Part shown: piece after piece, positions 52,731 to 62,136 of the stretch
How positions within the stretch are numbered: the first letter of the stretch is position 1
Layout: each line of letters starts with the position of its first letter
Position numbers and translations under genes: made by a program
Notes under the pieces: model-generated
Database searches by the model: none
What the model was told of the DNA's origin: nothing
What the model saw: the letters and a program-made list of their open reading frames with translations, nothing else
Source: Ignavibacterium sp.
GTDB taxonomy: Bacteria > Bacteroidota > Ignavibacteria > Ignavibacteriales > Ignavibacteriaceae
Length of the DNA stretch: 64,000 nucleotides
Direction: 5' to 3'
Assembly: GCA_018335755.1 (NCBI GenBank)
Contig: JAGXRK010000046.1
Location: 1-64,000 of the forward strand

Positions 52731-53996
52731 TTAAGGAACTGTAACGGATCTTCCAATCCATCCAACACAGGTAATCTGAATAACGTCACCGGATTTATAG
52801 TTCCTGAAAAAGTAATCTTCTTTAGCAGGAACCGCACCGGAAAGTGCTCCAATTCTATCACGAGCCATATCCAGAGATGCATCCATAGATAGTGCTCTTC
52901 TATATGTTTGCTGTGCTAAAAGAAAAACAATTTTTGCATCAAAATCAGAACAACTTCTTGCAGCCTGCTCATATAGAAAACCTTCATAATAAATTGGGAG
53001 CGCCCAATTACCGCCTACGTCACTTGCTTTTTGAAATTCACTGCGTGCTGCAGAAAGTTTGCCCTGTTCTCTCAGGTTTATACCTAAATTCAGGTAGTGT
53101 TCCCTGGTCTGAGGCTCAAGTTGAATAAGATTTCTGTAAGCGTTTTCTGCTTTGGTTAACTGATCAGTTTTTTGATAAGCTGATGCAAGCTGATTCCAAT
53201 AGTTGATCGCTTCTGGAGATTTTTCAACAAGAAATTCTAATGGTTCAATAGCTACAAGAAATTCACTGGCGCGGATAGCCATTGAGGCATAACGCCATGC
53301 TTTCTGCAGATTGTCTTTGTCTAATTCCCAGGCACGTTTAGAAAGCTGAACTAGCTCATCAATATTTTCCGCTAGGCTTTCTAATTCACTTATCCATTGA
53401 GGATTATCAGTCTCTCTTTCCGAAAGCATTGAATACAAATCAAGAGCTTTATTTTTGTAATCGTTTTCATCCGAAGTATTATTTTTATACAACTGTCCTA
53501 ACCGATTATAGTAAAAAGATGAAAAATCATTTTTCCATTCAAATGCTAATTCATAGTCCTTTATAACCTCATCTGCATCAGCTTCCAGCCAAATTTCCTT
53601 AACATACGCTTTACGAACCTGGTAATATGCTTTATCTTCCGGATGATATTTAATCGCATTATCATAAAATCCCACAATAGAATCCTGTATTTCAGCAACT
53701 AATTCAGCAGAGGCATCAGAAGAATCATGTACAAACCATAGTGTTTCTTCCATTTTATAATAGAACCACCGCGCAAAACGCGCTGGATCCATCTCCAAAA
53801 CTTTCCAGCCATACGGTAATGCACTGATGAAGTCTCTGTTTTTGTGGTACTCTGAAAAAAGACTGTACTGCTCAAGAACCAGCATTGAATCTGCTGGAGA
53901 CAATGTTGAACGAACATTTGCAGTTGAAGTACTTCCGCAATTGCAAATTAAAACTATTAACAGCATAAAAGCACTTGCTTTAACTAAAGTTTTCAC
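52731..53996 (-). CDS. TPR-repeat lipoprotein
   Basis: 421 residues. Lipobox LICNC (Cys20). Helical repeats of TPR type from ~40: ALPYGWKVLEMDPARFARWF, SKRAWELDKDNLQKAWRYAS, EPLEFLVEKSPEAINYWNQLASAYQKTDQ, AENAYRNLIQLEPQTREHYLNLGINLREQ, AARSEFQKASDVGGNW. The last ~45 residues (KSGDVIQITCVGWIGRSVTVP) leave the repeat pattern. Start is GTG at 53996, with GAGGAAAACA ahead. Probably a cell-envelope scaffold; heads the transcript end of the OMP/lipoprotein block. Confidence 0.8.
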   Translation of the reverse strand: MKTLVKASAFMLLIVLICNCGSTSTANVRSTLSPADSMLVLEQYSLFSEYHKNRDFISALPYGWKVLEMDPARFARWFYYKMEETLWFVHDSSDASAELVAEIQDSIVGFYDNAIKYHPEDKAYYQVRKAYVKEIWLEADADEVIKDYELAFEWKNDFSSFYYNRLGQLYKNNTSDENDYKNKALDLYSMLSERETDNPQWISELESLAENIDELVQLSKRAWELDKDNLQKAWRYASMAIRASEFLVAIEPLEFLVEKSPEAINYWNQLASAYQKTDQLTKAENAYRNLIQLEPQTREHYLNLGINLREQGKLSAARSEFQKASDVGGNWALPIYYEGFLYEQAARSCSDFDAKIVFLLAQQTYRRALSMDASLDMARDRIGALSGAVPAKEDYFFRNYKSGDVIQITCVGWIGRSVTVP

Positions 53997-54014
53997 TGTT
54001 TTCCTCGTATAATT

Positions 54015-55256
54015 TTAATAATCATATCTTAAGAACCAGATTTCACCAAAACTGATTCCAAAATTTAATTTAAATATATTTTCTTTGAGAAGCCCAAAAT
54101 CAGTTGTTCCTCTCGTTGAATACTGAAGAGCAATATCTATGCTATTCTCAAGCCCAAGCGGGAATGAGAATCCGCCAAATATCGAAAATTGATCAATTCC
54201 CTGATTATTTATTAAATATTGCGTTTTTTCAAAGCTTAAACCGGCACGCCAGATTATTTGTTCCCATACTGAAGCACCCAAAATTTGTCCTGGTTTGTAT
54301 TCAAATCCTGTACTTATTTTGTGCATATCTCTTAACACATTTTGTGTTTTATTGGCTAATTTATATTCACTCCACGGCTGAAATGCATAATCCATTGTTA
54401 TTAAATAATTCGAAAACAAGTTAAAGCTTAAACCTGCTGAGACACGTTGAGGAATAGCCATAGTCGTTCTGTTATTAAACAGTGTATCCTCAATTGTTAC
54501 TGAACGTGAAATTAATAACGTATCTGTATCCATTTCAGGAATGATTTTAACAGATGCACCTAAACGAAGATTTGAAACGACTCCCTTAATACCAAATACA
54601 GATATTAAATCAGGGGTTAAGATTCCTAATGTACTTCCGAAACCAGTTGATTTATGAAGTTTTTCAAACTGTGAAGGAAATGTGGTTTGATTTACAAAAT
54701 TAATATCAGTTTTGTAAGAGATGTTTCCAAAATAATAATCTAAAGTCGCACCGATTGATATTTCTCCCGGAAGAAGCACCGAGGTACCAATATATATTTG
54801 AGATAACCCTCCCTTACCTTCATATTCTGCTGTGTATGATTCTGTACCGGCAGCAATTTCCTTTGCTTTGTAACTTACTCTGGAGTAAGGTATCAATCCT
54901 GTTGCAACTCCAATACCATAATCTTCACTAACAGGAAAACCAAAACTAAAACCTTTAAAGTCGGTTTCAGAATAGAAGCTTGAAGAATTATTGTCAGAAA
55001 TAAATAAACCAGTATAAGAAAGATCTACACTGAATCTTGTTCCTTTGAATTTATACCAGGCAGCAGGATTAAGTGAAGAGATAGAATTGTCATCTATAAC
55101 AGAAACCGCTAATTGGCCGATACCAATTTTTCTCGCAGAAGTTGAAAACTCAACATCACCTATTCCAAATCGTGTATAAGCAGAATTACTTTGTGCAAGC
55201 GATGTATTTACAGCAAGTAGTAATAATGCTGTTGCTAAGAATATTTTTTTTATCAT
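54015..55256 (-). CDS. outer-membrane beta-barrel protein (PorV/FadL-like)
   Basis: 413 residues. Signal peptide to ~21 (LATALLLLAVNTSLAQ). The mature start SNSAYTRFGIGDVEFSTSARKIGIGQLAVSV and SSLNPAAWYKFKG resemble FadL/PorV-type barrels of Bacteroidota (NPA motif). Amphipathic strands run to the C terminus. Could be a transport or T9SS-associated barrel; it is not clearly PorV. The gene 3 bp upstream (392-aa lipoprotein) reads in the same direction. Confidence 0.8.
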   Translation of the reverse strand: MIKKIFLATALLLLAVNTSLAQSNSAYTRFGIGDVEFSTSARKIGIGQLAVSVIDDNSISSLNPAAWYKFKGTRFSVDLSYTGLFISDNNSSSFYSETDFKGFSFGFPVSEDYGIGVATGLIPYSRVSYKAKEIAAGTESYTAEYEGKGGLSQIYIGTSVLLPGEISIGATLDYYFGNISYKTDINFVNQTTFPSQFEKLHKSTGFGSTLGILTPDLISVFGIKGVVSNLRLGASVKIIPEMDTDTLLISRSVTIEDTLFNNRTTMAIPQRVSAGLSFNLFSNYLITMDYAFQPWSEYKLANKTQNVLRDMHKISTGFEYKPGQILGASVWEQIIWRAGLSFEKTQYLINNQGIDQFSIFGGFSFPLGLENSIDIALQYSTRGTTDFGLLKENIFKLNFGISFGEIWFLRYDY

Positions 55257-55258
55257 AA

Positions 55259-56437
55259 TTAATTATATGAATAGACTATTTCTAAATAGGGTCTTTTTGT
55301 TAAATCTGAGGCCAGGCTGCTGTAAAGATAAAAAAGCTCAGCACCCGCTTGTTCACTACCTGACCTGATAATCATTCCGTAATTATCATCATCTCTTAAC
55401 CACTTCCTTATCATAGGGGTAATATCGCCGGAATACTTAAAATTTTCATGTGCAAGACGAATAAAAAGTTCGTTATTGACCTCATTTGTCTGGCTGTTTG
55501 TAATAAGTAAAGCCACTAAAGAGTTTTCAAAAGCCGAACCAAATAAATTCTTTGATGAATCTGATTGGACAACCAATGTTGCCCTATTAATAACAATATT
55601 TCTAGGTAGTGCAGAAAGATCAAAAAATAATTTAGAGTTAATAGCTAAACTTGACTGAACCAGCATATAGTCAGGTTCACTGGATGGTAAATCACCAAGA
55701 AGAACACTTATGTCAGAAGCTATAAAACCCTGCAGAGTATCTACATAAGAACCCTGTTTACTTACAATTACTTTTAATTTGGTTGCTGTATCCGAAAAGG
55801 GATCAAAAGCACGAAACCCAAGAATCTTTTCTGTACCTAACGTAGGCGAGATCAGTATTCCATAGTTAGTTAACGAATCTGGTTTAATCGCAAAGGCAAT
55901 CCATTTTCTGGCAACATCATTATTAATTTTAAAGGAGTATATAGAATCGGCCAATGATTTATCTGAGCTCAGATCATCAGAATTAAATTGAAGTGTATTA
56001 AAAGAATCGGCGGTAAATCCGGATGAGCTCCAGTTTGATAAAATTTCGAATACTGAAAAATCAAATGAAGCTAAACTATCATTTGATGTAAACACATAAT
56101 TGGGAAACATCTCTATTTCAGCAGATTCGATTATTAGATTTCCATCGTTAAAGTCAGTTTTTATAGAATCGGGTAGAATAAACGCAAAATTCATCAACGA
56201 GTGGGCAGTATAATTTTCCTTTTTGCCAATCAGTAAACGTGCTGAATTACCCAGTGAGACTACTTTTTTAAAGTAAGAAGAGGTTTGAGTATAATTAGCA
56301 TCAACAGAATTTACAGTATCTATTTTAAGAAAGTCTTGCTCTAATAAATCCAATCCTACAGATGATGGATCATCTGCACAGGAATGAAAAAATAAAAGAA
56401 AGATTGAAAGAGAAGAAACAAGAAGTTTGTTTAACAC
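55259..56437 (-). CDS. lipoprotein with DNRLRE-like domain, unknown function
   Basis: 392 residues; start is GTG at 56437. Lipobox FFHSC (Cys19) within LVSSLSIFLLFFHSC. The body is beta-rich, with two related halves (IIESAEIEMFPNYVF; VINRATLVVQSDSSKN) and end ITPMIRKWLRDDDNYGMIIRSGSE ... RPYLEIVY, the pattern of DNRLRE/jelly-roll domains in extracellular proteins. No catalytic residues recognised. Overlaps gmhB by 7 bp. Confidence 0.75.
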   Translation of the reverse strand: MLNKLLVSSLSIFLLFFHSCADDPSSVGLDLLEQDFLKIDTVNSVDANYTQTSSYFKKVVSLGNSARLLIGKKENYTAHSLMNFAFILPDSIKTDFNDGNLIIESAEIEMFPNYVFTSNDSLASFDFSVFEILSNWSSSGFTADSFNTLQFNSDDLSSDKSLADSIYSFKINNDVARKWIAFAIKPDSLTNYGILISPTLGTEKILGFRAFDPFSDTATKLKVIVSKQGSYVDTLQGFIASDISVLLGDLPSSEPDYMLVQSSLAINSKLFFDLSALPRNIVINRATLVVQSDSSKNLFGSAFENSLVALLITNSQTNEVNNELFIRLAHENFKYSGDITPMIRKWLRDDDNYGMIIRSGSEQAGAELFYLYSSLASDLTKRPYLEIVYSYN

Positions 56438-57012
56438 AAATTATCTCCGTGAGAATCTTTTATTATAAAATTGTAAGCATCGGTTATGTTTTCAGCTACA
56501 AAACTTGGAAATATATTCTGATTATGCAAGATAGAAATACTATCCTTAAATTTTTCGGTTTTGAGCAGAATACTCTTAACACCGGCCTGAATTCCAGATT
56601 GAATATCAGTTGCAAAATCACCTATCAAATAAGAACTGCTTAAGTCTATGTCGAAAACTTCTTTAGCCTTTAATATCATATAAGGTGAAGGTTTTCTACA
56701 GATACATTCCTCTTCTGAACTGAATTCCGGATGAGCCGGGCAATAATAAAATGCATCTATTTTTGTGTTTTTTAAAGCCAGCAATTCAGAAATTTTGCTA
56801 TTAACAGCATCAACTTGTTCCGATGTAATTAATCCTCTGGAAATGCCGGATTGGTTTGAAACAACAATCAGCAAAAAATTATATTTATTTTTTAATTTTG
56901 ACAGTGCGTCAGCAACACCCGGCAATAATACCACTTTGTCAGGTTCACCTAAATAACCGGGGTCCTCATTAAGAGTACCATCCCTGTCAAGAAAAACAGC
57001 TTTAACCGGCAT
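56431..57012 (-). CDS. gmhB: D-glycero-D-manno-heptose 1,7-bisphosphate phosphatase (HAD-IIIA)
   Basis: 193 residues. HAD nucleophile motif FLDRDGTLNEDPGYL at the N terminus, SNQSGISRG (motif II), the zinc-binding CPAHPEFSSEEECICRKP (Cys-x-His ... Cys-x-Cys) specific for GmhB, KPSP with motif III Lys, and IGDFATDIQSGIQAG. Makes ADP-heptose precursor for LPS core or S-layer glycan. Gene lies 4 bp after glgA stop. Confidence 0.9.
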   Translation of the reverse strand: MPVKAVFLDRDGTLNEDPGYLGEPDKVVLLPGVADALSKLKNKYNFLLIVVSNQSGISRGLITSEQVDAVNSKISELLALKNTKIDAFYYCPAHPEFSSEEECICRKPSPYMILKAKEVFDIDLSSSYLIGDFATDIQSGIQAGVKSILLKTEKFKDSISILHNQNIFPSFVAENITDAYNFIIKDSHGDNLC

Positions 57013-57016
57013 TAGA

Positions 57017-58510
57017 TCAGTTGCTAGTTAGGATAGTTTTATAAAGGTCGATATACTTTTTAGCAGAAGTTCCCCAACTAAAATCAGACTTCATTCCAGC
57101 TTTCATTATTTTATTCCAGGTTTTTTTATCATCAAAAGCACTTAATGCGTGTTTGAGTTCTTTTAAAAAATCCTTGGAATCATATTTCTTAAAAACAAAA
57201 CCGTTTCCATCACCTGTTTTTCCATTATAACTAATAACTGTATCGGCAAGTCCTCCTGTTTCGCGCACCAGAGGCACAGTACCATACATTAAGCTGTACA
57301 TCTGGTTTAATCCGCACGGTTCGTATTTAGATGGCATCAAAAAAATATCAGAACCTGCTTCAATAAGATGAGCCAGTTCATCATTAAAACCCAGATAACA
57401 AGCAAATTTTTTACTGTATTTTGAACTCATCTTTTCAAAGAATTGATGATACTTAGCATCTCCTGTACCAAGCAATATCATTTGAATATTTAATTTCATC
57501 AATTCCGGAAATACCTTTTGAACCAGGTCAATTCCCTTTGAATCAAATAATCTTGATATCATACCAATGACAGGCAGATCAGGATTGTAAGTGAACCCGA
57601 ATCGTTCAGCAAGGTCTTTTTTATTTTCTAATTTTGCTTCAAGATTTTTTGCGGAATATTTTTTGGGAATCATTTTATCTTTTTCGGGATTCCAGACCTT
57701 AGTATCAATTCCGTTTACAATTCCGAACAGGTCTCCTTTTCGTTTTGCAAGAACTTCTTTTAATCCTTCGCCTAATTCTGTAACTGTACGAATTTCGTTT
57801 GCATAAGTTTCACTAACGGTGTTAATTGTATCAGCATACAATAAAGCACCTTTCATAAAGTTTACTTTGCCTTTATGAATTATTCCTTTATCAGATTTTA
57901 ATTCTTCCGGTAATCCTAATTTTTCAAATGTTGATTTTGGAAATTCACCCTGGAATCCAAGGTTATGAATAGTATATAAAGTGTTAAACTTATCAAATCC
58001 TGGTTCATTTTTGTAAACAGTTTTTAAGTAAACAGGCACCAAACCGGTCTGCCAGTCATTGCAATGAATAATATCAGGTATCCAGCCAAGTTTGATAATA
58101 AGCTCCATCACTGCGCGGTTTAATAAAATAAATCTTTCATCGTTATCGGGATAATCTTTTCCCGTTTTAGGATCTACATAGAGACTGTTTCTGCTTCCAA
58201 AATATTCCTGGTTATCAAGAAAATATATTTGAACTCTTATTCTCTGACCGGGTAAAAAACATGATTTTAGAGAAAAAGTAACTTCCTTATCACCGATTTT
58301 TATTTGCAGGTCTTTGAGTCTAACAATTTCGTGAATTTTAAATTTTCTTTCATCAACAGCACCGTATTTAGGAACTACAATCCTGACTTCGTGACCCAAT
58401 TCTGAAAGCATTTGTGGAAGTGCTGCAGATACGTCTGCCAAGCCGCCGGTTTTTACGAAAGGAACTACTTCTGATGTAACGAAGAGAATCTTTAATTTTT
58501 TTGCAGCCAT
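57017..58510 (-). CDS. glgA: glycogen/starch synthase
   Basis: 497 residues from ATG 58508-58510 (MAAKKLKILFVTSEV); upstream frame adds 19 residues of poor context. GT5 fold: ADP-glucose motif KTGGLADVSAALP, IIHCNDWQTGLVP, TIHNLGFQGEF, NFMKGALLYADTINTVSETYANEI, GIVNGIDTKVWNPEKD, ISRLFDSKGIDLV, and MPSKYEPCGLNQMYSLMYGTVPLVRETGGLADTV. Full length. Makes glycogen; other glg genes are not in the window. Confidence 0.95.
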   Translation of the reverse strand: MAAKKLKILFVTSEVVPFVKTGGLADVSAALPQMLSELGHEVRIVVPKYGAVDERKFKIHEIVRLKDLQIKIGDKEVTFSLKSCFLPGQRIRVQIYFLDNQEYFGSRNSLYVDPKTGKDYPDNDERFILLNRAVMELIIKLGWIPDIIHCNDWQTGLVPVYLKTVYKNEPGFDKFNTLYTIHNLGFQGEFPKSTFEKLGLPEELKSDKGIIHKGKVNFMKGALLYADTINTVSETYANEIRTVTELGEGLKEVLAKRKGDLFGIVNGIDTKVWNPEKDKMIPKKYSAKNLEAKLENKKDLAERFGFTYNPDLPVIGMISRLFDSKGIDLVQKVFPELMKLNIQMILLGTGDAKYHQFFEKMSSKYSKKFACYLGFNDELAHLIEAGSDIFLMPSKYEPCGLNQMYSLMYGTVPLVRETGGLADTVISYNGKTGDGNGFVFKKYDSKDFLKELKHALSAFDDKKTWNKIMKAGMKSDFSWGTSAKKYIDLYKTILTSN

Positions 58511-58629
58511 TTTATAATCTTTAATAAATGAATGTGTAAAAATACAAAAAAATGACATTTTACTCAAAAAAACTTAAATTAAAGGTTACTAGTCTTTTTC
58601 TTTATTCAAATAGGAGATTTTAAGCTGAA

Positions 58630-59202
58630 ATGACCGGATTAAGAGAACTTTATAAAAATTCAACACTAAAAATTGCACTGCTTTCAATAATATTATTTTA
58701 TTTTTTTGCCGGATGCGGTGCTGTTTCAACTTCAGGCAGGTACGAAACATCCGGAAGAAGTGAGGATGTAAAAGAAGAAAAAAAAGATAAAATTGCATCT
58801 GATGAAAAAGAGTCTTTTGATTTAACACCTTACAGACCATCAATAATATTAAATGAAATGGAATTTATAACAGATTCTTATTCCGAGACCTCTGAGGCCT
58901 GGTATGAATATAAAGAAAAGTCTGAACCGAATGAAAATAAAAAGATTGTTGGTACTACAGATGGATTCCGTGTTCAGGTAATTGCAACAGATAATCTTGA
59001 TGAAGCTAATAGAGTTAATTCAGAATTAAGTTCATTAATACGTAATCAAAAAAGTTATGTTAATTTTGAGCCTCCATTTTATAAAGTAAAATTAGGAGAC
59101 TTTATAGAAAATTCTGAGGCAAATGACATGAGATTCAGACTCAACCAGTTGGGATTTACTGAAGCTAAAGTAGTTAGGGAAACAATTAACAAATTTGAAT
59201 GA
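58630..59202 (+). CDS. SPOR-domain lipoprotein
   Basis: 190 residues. Lipobox FAGC near residue 29; a charged linker rich in E/K/S/D; a C-terminal SPOR-like domain (~113-185: DGFRVQVIATDNLDEANRVNSEL, VNFEPPFYKVKLGDFIENSEANDMRF, GFTEAKVVRE). SPOR domains bind denuded peptidoglycan at division sites. Its stop overlaps hutI start (ATGA), though a functional link is unclear. Confidence 0.85.
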   Translation: MTGLRELYKNSTLKIALLSIILFYFFAGCGAVSTSGRYETSGRSEDVKEEKKDKIASDEKESFDLTPYRPSIILNEMEFITDSYSETSEAWYEYKEKSEPNENKKIVGTTDGFRVQVIATDNLDEANRVNSELSSLIRNQKSYVNFEPPFYKVKLGDFIENSEANDMRFRLNQLGFTEAKVVRETINKFE

Positions 59203-60461
59203 TGAAATTACTTATTATAAATGCCGACCAAATTGTTACTGTTAATACAAATGGTAAGTATGAAAAACGAAGAGGTGAATTAAGTCAACTTGCTGTGCTG
59301 ACTGATCATTCTATATTTATTGAAGATGGAAAAATTGCGGACCTTATACCTAATTCATCAATCATTAAGTATAATAGTTATGAAACAATTGACGTTAAAA
59401 ATAAGATCATACTTCCCGGCCTGGTAGAATGCCATACACACACCGCATTTGCCGGTTCAAGAGCTGATGAGTTCAGACAGAAACTCTCCGGTATTCATTA
59501 TGAAGAAATTGCAAAAAAAGGCGGTGGAATTTTAACTACTGTAAAAGCAGTAAGAGAAAGTCCGCTGCATACTTTAGCCGATATAATGAAACCCCGAGTT
59601 GAAGAATTTATTAAACAAGGTGTAACCACACTTGAAATTAAAAGCGGGTATGGATTGGATTTCGAAAATGAAATTAAGCTTCTTAATGCCGTTAAGATTA
59701 TTGACGAACTTTATGCAATAGATATTATAGCTACTTTTTTGGGTGCACATACATTTCCGCTGGAATATAAAAACGATCATCAATCGTACATTAATGAGAT
59801 TGTTGATAAAATGCTTCCGTACATTGCTAAAAATAAATTGGCTGAATTTTGCGATGCTTTTTGTGAAACCACTGCTTTTTCACCCGAAGAAATTGAAATT
59901 ATATTTTCAAAAGCAACGGAATTGGGCTTAGGAATTAAACTTCACACTGATCAGTTTAATAGCATTGGTGGAATTGGTTCCGCAATAAAATACAACGCTG
60001 TAAGTGTTGATCATCTGGAAGTATTAAGGGATTCGGATTTACTCAAGCTGTCTGATCAGGATATAGTTTGTGATCTATTGCCGGGGGTTTCATTCTTTCT
60101 CAATTATCAATATGCACCTGCACGAAAACTAATTGATAGCGGAGCAATTGTTGCTTTGTCTACAGATTATAACCCGGGTTCATCTCATATTAATAACCTT
60201 CACATGATAATGAGTTTGGCTGCACTTAAAATGGGAATGAACATTGAGGAAACCATCAGCGCAGTAACGATTAACGCAGCTAAGTCAGTCAATAGAAATA
60301 TTACTGCCGGAAGCATTGAAATAGGAAAAGATGCTGACTTTGCCGTTTTCAATACTAATGAATATGCGGATATTGTTTACAATGTAGGCAAAAATCTTAA
60401 TTGTATGACTATTAAGCGAGGACGAGTAATATATCAATCTGATAAGGAAAAGACTATTTAG
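59199..60461 (+). CDS. hutI: imidazolonepropionase
   Basis: 420 residues, amidohydrolase fold. Metal ligands and signatures: LPGLVECHTHTAFAGSRADEF, IKSGYGLDFENEIKLL, FLGAHTFPLEY, HTDQFNSIGG, SVDHLEVL, LSTDYNPGSSHINNL. Hydrolyses imidazolone-propanoate to formiminoglutamate in histidine breakdown. hutH/hutU are not adjacent. Translation-coupled to the SPOR gene. Ends in an 8-bp overlap with the convergent Ig-like lipoprotein gene. Confidence 0.94.
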   Translation: MMKLLIINADQIVTVNTNGKYEKRRGELSQLAVLTDHSIFIEDGKIADLIPNSSIIKYNSYETIDVKNKIILPGLVECHTHTAFAGSRADEFRQKLSGIHYEEIAKKGGGILTTVKAVRESPLHTLADIMKPRVEEFIKQGVTTLEIKSGYGLDFENEIKLLNAVKIIDELYAIDIIATFLGAHTFPLEYKNDHQSYINEIVDKMLPYIAKNKLAEFCDAFCETTAFSPEEIEIIFSKATELGLGIKLHTDQFNSIGGIGSAIKYNAVSVDHLEVLRDSDLLKLSDQDIVCDLLPGVSFFLNYQYAPARKLIDSGAIVALSTDYNPGSSHINNLHMIMSLAALKMGMNIEETISAVTINAAKSVNRNITAGSIEIGKDADFAVFNTNEYADIVYNVGKNLNCMTIKRGRVIYQSDKEKTI

Positions 60462-62136
60462 CATCAAAACGTAAATCGGTTATGCTCCATCTTGGTCTTA
60501 ACTCCAGAGTATCTTTGTAAACAAAAAACCTTTCTGAGTATTTAAGAGGAGATGGATATCCATAGTCATACTTTTCATTTGTATTATTATCATAATAACC
60601 CCAAAGCATATATTTTCCTGATTCAACTCTTTCAAAATTAAATTCTGATTTGGAGTTTGGTTTTGCTTGATAAAATATTCCTGCTTTATCAATACTGGTA
60701 AGAACTAATAGGAAGTTATTTAATGAATCAGCCACTACCTGCCCGGATGCACCGGTAAACTCAAGTCCGCTTATAGTTCTCATTCTTTGCGTAATTGTAG
60801 TATCTGTAAAATTACCTGCTGCATCTTTGAATTTTGATAAGTCAAAATTGATCAAATAATCTTTTTCAGTCTGCAGGTTACTCACAGGTTTCAATTGAAC
60901 TGTTGCATCATCAGGAAAAAACAAATTAAAAGGAACATTGTTACCTAATGTATCTGTGAAAGTAATAGCAGTTTTTAATTCAGTTGTGTTAAATGCATCA
61001 TCAAAATAAAATAGAACTGATGGTTCTTTGAAATCAACTCTTCTTAAATCAAGGGGAAAATTATTAAATATTTTAGCAGCTGAAGTATCTTCTCTATCAG
61101 AAACTGTCAGATTGGAGTAATCGTCCGTGTAAGTATTTCCTGCCTCATCAACGAGCCTGTCTGCCCGCAGATACATTTCATTTTGACCGGAAAAGCTTTG
61201 ATCTGTTACGACCACTAATTCTTCCGGTTTTGTATTACCTTTAAATGCGTAAATAATGGAGTACTCAATATTTTCAGTTGAATCTATAATAGAAAAATTA
61301 TTTGCTGAAATTATGCTTGAATCAACAGGCTTTGAAGTAGTAATCAACACATGGTTTCTATCCGTCATAACTGCACTTACAAGTCGTGGTTTGGTGGTAT
61401 CAGCAGACATAAGGAAATAATTCAAACCAGTAAAACTTGAGTCTTCATCTTTCAAAGAAATGTCAGCAAAAGGAATTCCTATTTTGTCTGATTCTGCTTG
61501 AAACAACATATCTCTAAGCTGATCTTTAATTGCAAATATTCTGAAATTATCTTCAGCTAGTCCGTTAAGCATAAAGTTTCCATTTTTGCCAACCTGAGAA
61601 ACGTAATCAGGTTTTTGTTTTAAGTAGTCAGTAGTGTCATCAACAATCCTGTACGCAAAAATCAAAACACCATCAGCCTCTTTATCAAAAACTGTTCCTG
61701 AAATACTCCGGGTATCAATTTTATCACCAGTTGCAAATAAAATGGTAAATGATTGAGCCATTCTGTTCCGGTTATTTAAGTCAACCACATCAGTTCCGAT
61801 AGTAACTACATAAGTATAATTATCCCGCAGTCCTTCGGGAAAAGTAACTGTTACGGTTCTTCCGGTCCAGCTGATCTCCAGTTCACCTTCAACAGTTGGT
61901 GAAATAAAAATTGCTTCTCTGAAAGACCTCTTATCTACATATTCTGAAAATCTTAGTTTAAAATGATCATCATTAAAGTTAACCTGCCCGTCTTTAGGAT
62001 AAACTGAGATTATTTCAGGAGGAGTTGTATCTTCTTCGCCTCCGCCGGGCGGCAGTTGATTTGCACAGTTTGATATAAAAATCAAACTTAAAAATGCTAA
62101 TACAAACTTTATTTTTTTTGCTGCTTTTTTAACCAT
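60454..62136 (-). CDS. Ig-like (Big_5/SbsA-like) lipoprotein
   Basis: 560 residues. Lipobox IFISNC (Cys24) then a NQLPPGGGEEDTTPPEIISVYPKDGQVNF segment and the SbsA-type Ig-like domain (~37-130: LRFSEYVDKRSFREAIFISPTVEGE, VTVTFPEGLRDNYTYVV, FTILFATGD). Later parts are beta-rich with a second Ig-like block near 365-480 (AGNFTDTTITQRMRT). This lipoprotein kind, starting with QLPPGGG, recurs across Bacteroidota; role unknown. Overlaps mltG by 28 bp. Confidence 0.85.
   Translation of the reverse strand: MVKKAAKKIKFVLAFLSLIFISNCANQLPPGGGEEDTTPPEIISVYPKDGQVNFNDDHFKLRFSEYVDKRSFREAIFISPTVEGELEISWTGRTVTVTFPEGLRDNYTYVVTIGTDVVDLNNRNRMAQSFTILFATGDKIDTRSISGTVFDKEADGVLIFAYRIVDDTTDYLKQKPDYVSQVGKNGNFMLNGLAEDNFRIFAIKDQLRDMLFQAESDKIGIPFADISLKDEDSSFTGLNYFLMSADTTKPRLVSAVMTDRNHVLITTSKPVDSSIISANNFSIIDSTENIEYSIIYAFKGNTKPEELVVVTDQSFSGQNEMYLRADRLVDEAGNTYTDDYSNLTVSDREDTSAAKIFNNFPLDLRRVDFKEPSVLFYFDDAFNTTELKTAITFTDTLGNNVPFNLFFPDDATVQLKPVSNLQTEKDYLINFDLSKFKDAAGNFTDTTITQRMRTISGLEFTGASGQVVADSLNNFLLVLTSIDKAGIFYQAKPNSKSEFNFERVESGKYMLWGYYDNNTNEKYDYGYPSPLKYSERFFVYKDTLELRPRWSITDLRFDAK

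Noticed and set aside
58511-58567. 19-residue extension of glycogen synthase
   Set aside because: Family homology begins at MAAKKLKILFV; the earlier in-frame start has no support.
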